From SKNW01 sp050485865 (GTDB taxonomy: Bacteria > Gemmatimonadota > Gemmatimonadetes > Longimicrobiales > Gaopeijiaceae): 24,803 nucleotides of DNA. Below, piece after piece: positions 8,675 to 13,731 of this stretch; the stretch's first letter is position 1; each line of letters starts with the position of its first letter. The stretch spans positions 1-24,803 of the forward strand of contig JBJHCE010000028.1 in assembly GCA_050485865.1 (NCBI GenBank), read 5' to 3'. The notes below the pieces were generated by a model. It had not been told where the DNA came from. It did not search any database and saw only the letters and a list, made by a program, of their open reading frames with translations. The position numbers were made by a program, and so were the translations under genes.

Positions 8675-9043
8675 ATGGCTTCCAGCGCGGACTTCGTGGC
8701 CTTCATCGTGGACCAGGTGGAGCCCGCCGGGTCGGTCACGTCCAGGAAGATGTTCGGCGAGTACGCCCTCTACGCCCGCGGCCGGGTGGTGGCGCTCGTC
8801 TGCGACGACCGGCTCTACATGAAGCCCACCGAGGGGGGGCGCGCGGTTCTGGGCACCCCGGAGGAGGCCCCGCCCTATCCCGGTGGGAAGCCCTGGTTCG
8901 TGGTGGAGGATGCGCTCGACGACGCGGCGGCGCTCAGCGAGCTCTTCCGGGTGACCGCCCTGGAGGTACCGGAGCCCGCGCCGAAGCGGCCGCGGAAGAA
9001 GGGAAAGGCGAAGCGCCCCCCCACCCCGCCCGAAGGGGAGTGA
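8675..9043 (+). CDS. TfoX N-terminal domain family protein
   Basis: A 122-residue protein matching the stand-alone TfoX N-terminal domain: FVAFIVDQVEPAGSVTSRKM, then FGEYALYARGRVVALVCDDR, LYMKPTE and YPGGKPWFVVEDALDD. The fold is shared with Sxy/TfoX, which stimulates competence gene expression in gammaproteobacteria, but single-domain members outside that group have no proven competence role. The ATG at 8675 follows the purine-rich AGGGGGGT. The C-terminus ends in a lysine- and arginine-rich tail (PKRPRKKGKAKRPPTPPEGE), which could contact nucleic acid. It is divergently transcribed from the PD40 lipoprotein across a 119-bp gap and convergent with the next lipoprotein gene. Confidence 0.9.
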   Translation: MASSADFVAFIVDQVEPAGSVTSRKMFGEYALYARGRVVALVCDDRLYMKPTEGGRAVLGTPEEAPPYPGGKPWFVVEDALDDAAALSELFRVTALEVPEPAPKRPRKKGKAKRPPTPPEGE

Positions 9044-9069
9044 GGGGGCACGGGTTCGGGGTGTGCGGT

Positions 9070-9153
9070 CCCCGGGCGCCTGGCCCGGGGCGGCTGGCCC
9101 GGGGCGGCTGGCCCGGGGCGCCTGACCCCGGGCGCCTGACCCCGGGCGCCTAC
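9070..9153. repeat. 14-bp tandem repeat, six copies
   Basis: Six consecutive 14-base units occur with starts at 9070, 9084, 9098, 9112, 9126 and 9140, of the forms CCCCGGGCGCCTGA and CCCGGGGCGGCTGG. Each unit contains the palindrome CCCGGG. The array fills the gap between two convergent genes and its last bases enter the stop codon of the lipoprotein gene on the minus strand. It can form many alternative GC-rich hairpins, so a role in ending both transcripts is possible. Confidence 0.9.
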
Positions 9154-10196
9154 CCCCGCGCGCCGAACGAGAGGATCCGGATCACGCGGAGCGAAATCCC
9201 CGACGATTCCCGGGCGAGGCGGATCGCCTCCCGGTAGTCTTCCGCGTCGAAGGCCGCCCGGGCTTCGCCAAGCAGGCGCTTCGCCTGGGCCAGCGCCTCG
9301 GCCACCGGATCGGCGGGGTTGTCCCCGGCCTTCGCCTCGGCCCGGGCGAGAAGCTCCGCGGCCTGGTCGAGGGCCCGCACCGCGAGCGCCTCCAGGTCCG
9401 GTGCCGGGGGCGGGGGGGCCACCTCGGCGAGGACCTTCAGCGACTTCTGCGCCGAGTTCTTCGCGTGGGCAATGGCGGCGTTCCAGTTTCCGGCGTCGTA
9501 AGCCGACTCGGCCTGGACGAGCATCTGTCCCGCGGCCTGGAGCCAGGAGGAAACCGGGGGCTCGGGGCTCGGCCCCGCCGCCGAGGTCGCCCGCTCGAAG
9601 AGCCGCTTCGCGTGGTTGATCCAGCGCCGCGCGAGCTGCTCCGGCGCCAGGGTGCGAAGGGTTTCGGATGCGGCGATCGCGGCGGCAAGGGCGGGCCCGT
9701 CAGCGCCGGCGCCCATCGACTGGTTCGCCTCTTCCACCTGGTCCGCCGCGGCGCCCAGCGCGTCCATGGCGGTGTGGGAGGCACCCCGGGAGGACGCAAC
9801 GCGCTGGAGCTCGTCCAGGACCTGGGCCACGTCGCTCACGACGCCCTGGGCGAAGGCGGGGCCGAAGGCCGTGATCGCCGCCTCCGCGACGAGGGAACGG
9901 GCCTCGGCCTCCGCATGGTCGGCAAGGGTGCGGTGCCCCGCGGAGCGGAGGGTGGAGGCCTCGCCGGAAAGGCTCGCGGCCAGGCCGAGGAGCACCCGGG
10001 TCTCGCCGGACCCGGAGGTGGCCGCCTCGGTCCGCTCCACGAGGGTCACCGTGGATGGGAGCTGATCCCAGGCGCCGAGGACGATGGCCTCGAGGGCTCC
10101 GTCCACCGGCTCGACCGGGTTCGTGGGGCTCCGGTCGCACCCCGCCAGGACCACGGCGAGGGCAGGGAGCCAGCTCCAACGAATGAAACGCTTCAT
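9150..10196 (-). CDS. Alanine-rich helical lipoprotein with an internal duplication
   Basis: A 348-residue protein starting at the ATG at 10196, which has GGAAGGAGA eight bases upstream. The N-terminus MKRFIRWSWLPALAVVLAGC is a clear lipoprotein signal with Cys20. After a short proline/serine linker the chain is almost all helix, rich in Ala, Glu, Arg and Leu. Two stretches in the C-terminal half look like repeats of one another: AAGQMLVQAESAYDAGNWNA then AIAHAKNSAQKSLKVL, and AKRLLGEARAAFDAEDYREA then IRLARESSGISLRVI, each a helical hairpin of TPR-like spacing. No enzyme motif is seen and I do not recognise the family. It probably sits on the periplasmic side of a membrane. The in-frame extension beyond 10196 toward 11156 overlaps the next gene and is not credible as coding. 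Confidence 0.85.
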   Translation of the reverse strand: MKRFIRWSWLPALAVVLAGCDRSPTNPVEPVDGALEAIVLGAWDQLPSTVTLVERTEAATSGSGETRVLLGLAASLSGEASTLRSAGHRTLADHAEAEARSLVAEAAITAFGPAFAQGVVSDVAQVLDELQRVASSRGASHTAMDALGAAADQVEEANQSMGAGADGPALAAAIAASETLRTLAPEQLARRWINHAKRLFERATSAAGPSPEPPVSSWLQAAGQMLVQAESAYDAGNWNAAIAHAKNSAQKSLKVLAEVAPPPPAPDLEALAVRALDQAAELLARAEAKAGDNPADPVAEALAQAKRLLGEARAAFDAEDYREAIRLARESSGISLRVIRILSFGARG

Positions 10197-10501
10197 GGTT
10201 CGTCTCCTTCCTGGGGCCGGGCGGGGGGCATGTGCCTTTTCGCGCTGCGGCCGTGGGTCCGTCGGGCGGAGACGGAGCGTGGTGCCCCGGTCCGCGGCCG
10301 ATGCCCCAGAGGTTTGCATCCCCGGTGCCACGCCCTGGACCCGAGGCCTCAACCCCATGTACTGCAATACGCTGGAAGGATGGCCCCGCCCTGTCGAACC
10401 CACAAGGCCCACCCGGCCCTGCACGAAGGGTGTGACACACCCCGAGGGCGGTGCACTGTTTCCGTGAAGACCCGGCCGCCCGGCAGGAGGGCGCGGCACG
10501 G
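10197..10501. other. 305-bp intergenic region upstream of the helical lipoprotein gene
   Basis: No convincing gene is seen on either strand. It lies between two minus-strand genes, so it should hold the terminator of the upstream gene and the promoter and leader of the downstream one. Apart from the palindrome at 10428-10442 and the Shine-Dalgarno near 10204-10212, no clear -35/-10 pair could be assigned. Confidence 0.6.
10428..10442. promoter_or_regulatory. 15-bp palindrome GGGTGTG-A-CACACCC
   Basis: Arms GGGTGTG (10428-10434) and CACACCC (10436-10442) are perfect inverted repeats around a single base. The site lies 60 bp past the stop of the 237-residue lipoprotein gene and about 230 bp before the start of the next gene. 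It could bind a dimeric regulator, or be chance in GC-rich DNA. Confidence 0.35.
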
Positions 10502-11215
10502 TCAGCTCCGGCTCTTCTCCAGCCCCTTCCGGAATTTCCGGACGATCCGGTCCGAGGAGAAGTCCGCGAGCGCCTCGAGCACGAGGACCATCTCGGCGGT
10601 GGAGAGCGCCCCGAGCCCGGCGGCGGTGATCACGTCGTTCACCACCTGGGTGCGCTCCCAGTCCGGCCCCAGCGTCCGGAGGAGGGCCGGGGTGATCGCC
10701 TCGCGCTCGGTGACCTTCCCCTTCCAGATCCGCCGGCCCGTGGCCGCCTCCCGGAGGACCACTTCCGACTCCACGAAGAAGTGCGCAGGCGCGAGCCAGT
10801 TCTCGGCGTCGATCCCGTAGCGCTTGACCAGGACCTCGAGCTCGAACTCGGCCCGGGCGGCATCGTCCACCGGCGTGGCCCGGAGCTCGAGCGCCACCCC
10901 GCCCAGGACCCGCTCCATCATCCGCCCCCCTACGTCGGCGCTGTCGGCGGCGGCGGCAAGGCGAGGGCGCGCCCGCGAGGCCTCCACCTCCTTCACCACG
11001 TCGGCTCCGATCCGGAGTGCGGCCTGGAGCGGGTTCCGGAAGTCCAGGTCCAAGGTGGGGTTCGTCAGGATCTCGGGGCGCGGGGTGAGGTGGGCCACCG
11101 CACCCACCGTCCGGCCGCGGAACTCGTAGTCGCCGAGCTTTCCGGCGGAGGCGCACCCGGTCGTGGCGGTGAGCATGATGGCAAGGGCAAGAAGCCCGTG
11201 ACGAGAGGCATTCAT
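10502..11215 (-). CDS. Hypothetical lipoprotein
   Basis: A 237-residue protein. The ATG at 11213-11215 (MNASRHGLLA) was chosen because it begins a lipoprotein signal with Cys21 in TATTGCASAG; the residue three before the cysteine is Thr rather than the usual Leu, so the lipobox is slightly unusual. The mature part has alternating strands and helices: RTVGAVAHLTPRPEILTNPT, NPLQAALRIGADVVKEVEAS, AEFELEVLVKRYGIDAENWL, then SEVVLREAATGRRIWKGKVT. This pattern (a fixed-side segment, an exported beta-sheet domain and a phrase about modified parameters) resembles small envelope lipoproteins of unknown function, but I cannot name the family. It is followed on the same strand by the helical lipoprotein after 305 bp and is divergent from the small hydrolase-like ORF. 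Confidence 0.82.
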   Translation of the reverse strand: MNASRHGLLALAIMLTATTGCASAGKLGDYEFRGRTVGAVAHLTPRPEILTNPTLDLDFRNPLQAALRIGADVVKEVEASRARPRLAAAADSADVGGRMMERVLGGVALELRATPVDDAARAEFELEVLVKRYGIDAENWLAPAHFFVESEVVLREAATGRRIWKGKVTEREAITPALLRTLGPDWERTQVVNDVITAAGLGALSTAEMVLVLEALADFSSDRIVRKFRKGLEKSRS

Positions 11216-11400
11216 CGGAGTCTCGAGGTTCAGGTTTCCGGGAGGGGGGCCCCGGTCGGGGCTCCTTCCACGCGCGCCGTCATCCAGCATGACGTACGCG
11301 CCTCCACCTTCGTTTCTCCCGGTTAGCCGTCGATTAAGCGCGGCCCACCCGCCCCGCGCCGCCGCCTAACCGTTCCCCGCGACCGTTACTCGCGAGGGTC

Positions 11401-11440
11401 ACACGATCACACGATCGCACGATCTCACAACCGCACGACG
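11401..11440 (+). repeat. Octamer direct repeats, five copies, upstream of the small hydrolase-like ORF
   Basis: Successive octamers read ACACGATC, ACACGATC, GCACGATC, TCACAACC and GCACGACG; the first three differ only at the first base. The array ends 16 bp before the ATG at 11457. Evenly spaced direct repeats in a divergent promoter region can be binding sites for a regulator. The 8-bp spacing is short of a full helical turn, so slippage of a simple repeat is an equally good explanation. Confidence 0.7.
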
Positions 11441-11456
11441 AACCGATGGAGCGGCC

Positions 11457-11813
11457 ATGACGCGGCACGATGAACCGGTGGAGGCTGAGGTGGAGGCAGG
11501 CGGCTCGAGGATCCCCTACCTGAGAGCGGGAAGGGGCCTCCCCGCCCTCCTCCTCCGCGCCCGACCCACGCCCGGCGACCCGGAGCTCGCGGAGCTCGCC
11601 CGGACCTTCCGGGTGCACCTCCTCCTTCGCCCGCCTCCCCCGGGAGGGGGCGAGGCCGAGGACTGGCTCCGCCGCGTGGTCGAGGGACTGGGGCTCCGCG
11701 AGCCCGAGGTCTTCGCCGACGCCGCGCTGGCCCCGACCCTGTCTCACCTCGTGGCACGAAACGGGGGCTTCGTGGGGCGGGTCACGTTCCTGGCGGGGTC
11801 CGACCCGGGCTGA
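11457..11813 (+). CDS. Small alpha/beta-hydrolase-like protein without visible catalytic residues
   Basis: A 118-residue ORF with strongly GC-biased third codon positions and GGAG seven bases before its ATG, so it is likely a real gene. The sequence reads like the first half of an alpha/beta hydrolase: GGSRIPYLRAGRGLPALLL (the opening strands), LARTFRVHLLLRPPPPG (strand 4), EDWLRRVVEGLGLREPEVFA, then LAPTLSHLVARNGGFVGRVT where the nucleophile helix would be. The GxSxG elbow is missing: the expected position reads FADAALAP. It ends at about strand 6. It could be an inactive, shortened homologue or a degraded gene. The region after its stop is non-coding repeats. Confidence 0.6.
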   Translation: MTRHDEPVEAEVEAGGSRIPYLRAGRGLPALLLRARPTPGDPELAELARTFRVHLLLRPPPPGGGEAEDWLRRVVEGLGLREPEVFADAALAPTLSHLVARNGGFVGRVTFLAGSDPG

Positions 11814-11842
11814 CCCGGCGGCCCGGTGAAACGAGGGCCCGC

Positions 11843-11966
11843 GACCAGCGGGCTCCACAGGCGACCACGGGTGGCCACGCGCGACCACCGGCGCCGTGCG
11901 GGACCACCGGCGCCACGCGGGGCCACCGGCGCCGTGCGGGACCACCGGCGCCACGCGGGACCACCG
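11843..11966. repeat. 19-bp tandem repeat
   Basis: Four close copies begin at 11883, 11902, 11921 and 11940, of the form GACCACCGGCGCCRYGCGG, with a partial fifth (GACCACCG) at 11959-11966. The copies alternate between GTGCGG and ACGCGG endings, giving a 38-bp higher-order period. Two degenerate 20-bp copies precede them from 11843. Each unit contains the palindrome GGCGCC. Confidence 0.9.
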
Positions 11967-12020
11967 AGAAGGATTCAGCACTCGAGACTCCCCGGACCAC
12001 CGAAAGGGGAATCCTTCTCG
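11965..12020. repeat. 12-bp inverted repeat with 32-base loop
   Basis: CGAGAAGGATTC (11965-11976) and GAATCCTTCTCG (12009-12020) are exact reverse complements. The loop contains the palindrome CTCGAG at 11981-11986. The right arm overlaps the start of the first 61-bp repeat copy. It is AT-richer than its surroundings and could be a structured RNA element, a transcription terminator or one end of a small mobile repeat. Confidence 0.75.
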
Positions 12021-12142
12021 ATTTCCGGCACGTTTCCCGATCTCGGTCCGAAGTTCGCCGGCGAAAGCTGAAAAGTTCTCGATTTTCGGCATGAATCCCG
12101 ATCTCGACGCTGCCCGACCCGGCGAGCGCTGAAAACTTCTCG
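12015..12142. repeat. 61-bp direct tandem repeat
   Basis: Copies at 12015-12075 and 12076-12136 match at 43 of 61 positions by my alignment. Both start TTCTCGATTT, share TCCCGATCTCG near the middle and end GCTGAAAA. The next unit begins on the same 61-base period with TTCTCG at 12137-12142 and then merges into the G-rich array. The ends are better conserved than the centre, as expected if the ends are the functional or recombining part. Confidence 0.85.
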
Positions 12143-12148
12143 GTCAGG

Positions 12149-12294
12149 CGGCGCTCGGCGCTGGGGCTCGGCGCTGGGACTCGGGGCTGGGGCTCGGGAC
12201 TCGGCGCTGGGACTCGGGGCTGGGACTCGGCGCTCGGGGCTGGGACTCGGGGCTGGGACTCGGCGCTCGGGGCTGGGACTCGGCGCTCGGGGCC
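12149..12294 (+). repeat. G-rich 13/7-bp minisatellite with G-quadruplex potential
   Basis: The array is built of 13-base units such as CGGGGCTGGGACT and CGGCGCTGGGACT, mixed with 7-base half-units CGGCGCT and CGGGACT. The order is 7-13-13-13-7-13-13-7-13-13-7-13-7. Unit lengths are not multiples of three, so it is unlikely to be coding. The plus strand has many runs of three or four G; 12176-12198 fits the canonical quadruplex pattern, with four G-runs separated by loops of 4, 2 and 3 bases. Confidence 0.9.
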
Positions 12295-12704
12295 GGGGGC
12301 GCCGGTGCGCACGATCAACGGGCCGCAGGCGCGTGGGGAACCGGATACGCGGGTGCGTGGGTGCGCGCGACGGGGGGCGCGGATGCGTGCGGGGGCGGGT
12401 CTCCGGTTCGCCGCAGCCCGGGAGCGCCAGGGTCCCGACCCAGAGGTCGCACCGTGGGGCTCCTCCCGGAAGTCCTTTCCCCGGGATGCGGAAGTTTCCG
12501 CCGGCTTCCGGGGGGCGAGGCACCGCGCGGAGGTGCCGGGAATTCCAGCGAATCCGCCGCGTTTCCCCGCCCGCGGGGGGGGCGGCACGGGGGTTGCGCC
12601 CAGGAGTGCCCGAGGGGCGGCCGGGAACCGGTGAGCCCCCACCGAACGCCGGGTCCGGCGGAACGCCGAGCCCTCAAGTCGATCCAGATCCGGGAGAGGA
12701 CGAA

Positions 12705-13544
12705 ATGCATGTGCCGCCGGCGCGTGATCCCGCGCGGCCATCGTCCCGGGGAGCGATCGCCCTGGTCACCCTCGTCACGGGGGTGTTCTCGGGGCTCCTC
12801 CTCGGGGGATGCGCCACGCTGGGGCTCGGGGAGTTCAACATCATTTCCATCGAGCAGGAGTGGGAGCTCGGTCGCGAGATCGAGGCCGAGATCGCCCAGC
12901 AGCTCACCCTGTCGAACGACGCCCAGGTGGTGGGCTACGTCCGGGACCTGGGGACCCGGATCGTGGCGGGCACCACCATGGCCGAGCTCGACTGGCGGTT
13001 CCACGTGGTGGAAGATGACGCGGTGAACGCCTTCAATGCCCCAGGCGGCCTGGTCTACGTGAACACCGGCCTCATTGCCGCCGCTGGGAACGCGAGCGAG
13101 CTCGTGGCGGTCCTGGCGCACGAGGTGGGGCACGGCGTGGCCCGACACGGCACCCGCCGGCTCTCGCAGCAGTACGGGGTGGCGGTCCTTGCGGGCCTCG
13201 TCCTGGGCGAGGACCCGGGGCTCGTGGCCGAGATCGCGGCAAGCCTCGCCGCCGCCGGAACGATGGCCCGATTCTCCCGCGAAGACGAGTTCGAGGCCGA
13301 CGAGATGGGGCTTCGCTTTGCCGCCCGGGCCGGCTACACCCCCCGGGGCATGATCACCTTCTTCGAGCGCCTCCTGGAGATGCAGGAGCGGGAGCCCGGA
13401 AGCGTCGAGCGCTTCTTCGCCACCCATCCGGCGACCCGGGAACGGATCGACCGGGCCGAGGGGATCATCCAGGGCATGGGCTCGCTCTCGGGGCTCGCCA
13501 CGAACGACGACCGCTTCGCCGGGGTGCGGAACCGGGTGCGCTGA
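12705..13544 (+). CDS. M48-family metallopeptidase lipoprotein (BepA/LoiP-like)
   Basis: A 279-residue protein. The ATG at 12705 is chosen because it has GGGAGAGGA just upstream and leads directly into a lipoprotein signal with Cys36 (LLLGGCATLG). The zinc site is complete: HEVGH at 139-143 and the downstream glutamate Glu197 in EFEADEMG. Upstream, NAPGGLVYVNTGLI (111-124) is the typical M48 strand before the active-site helix. ATHPATRERIDRAE near the C-terminus matches the conserved family end. M48 lipoproteins of this size act in the periplasm on misfolded or misassembled outer-membrane proteins. Unlike E. coli BepA, no C-terminal TPR domain is present, so it is closer to the short LoiP type. 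It stands alone, downstream of the repeat-rich gap and 187 bp before the NB-ARC regulator. Confidence 0.95.
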   Translation: MHVPPARDPARPSSRGAIALVTLVTGVFSGLLLGGCATLGLGEFNIISIEQEWELGREIEAEIAQQLTLSNDAQVVGYVRDLGTRIVAGTTMAELDWRFHVVEDDAVNAFNAPGGLVYVNTGLIAAAGNASELVAVLAHEVGHGVARHGTRRLSQQYGVAVLAGLVLGEDPGLVAEIAASLAAAGTMARFSREDEFEADEMGLRFAARAGYTPRGMITFFERLLEMQEREPGSVERFFATHPATRERIDRAEGIIQGMGSLSGLATNDDRFAGVRNRVR

Positions 13545-13731
13545 ACGCCGGGCTCGCCGAGGCCCTTCGGTGCACGCCGGCGACGGGGGCGCGCACGAGA
13601 CCGGTGACGGCGCCTCGGGCGGACCTTAGATTCGCGCGATCGGTGCCGACCCTGGCCCCCGCCTCTCGCTCCGGGAGGAAGCCCGGCACCCCCCCCTGGG
13701 CGCCCTCGTACGCGCCGGCTCCGGTACCACC

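Larger units (their letters stand above)
11814..12704. other. 891-bp non-coding, repeat-rich gap
   Basis: No open frame here looks like a protein; those present translate the repeats into low-complexity Pro/Arg/Ser/Ala strings. The left half holds a 19-bp tandem repeat, a 12-bp inverted repeat, a 61-bp direct repeat and a G-rich array, listed separately. From about 12295 to 12690 I see only GC-rich sequence without clear structure. The last 20 bases carry the Shine-Dalgarno of the M48 gene. Confidence 0.75.

Noticed and set aside
8675..9043. Calling the TfoX-domain protein a competence regulator
   Set aside because: Only the N-terminal domain is present, there are no competence genes in the window, and single-domain members have no proven competence role.
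10197..11156. In-frame N-terminal extension of the helical lipoprotein to 668 residues
   Set aside because: It would overlap the whole 237-residue lipoprotein gene in another frame, and the lipoprotein signal with a good Shine-Dalgarno begins at 10196.
11843..12294. CRISPR array
   Set aside because: The tandem units abut directly, without unique spacers of constant length, and no cas genes are nearby.
11782..12741. Minus-strand open frame across the repeat region, translating to Pro/Ser/Glu/Arg repeats
   Set aside because: The repeat units are 13, 7, 19 and 61 bases, not multiples of three; several frames are open only because stop codons are rare at this GC content.
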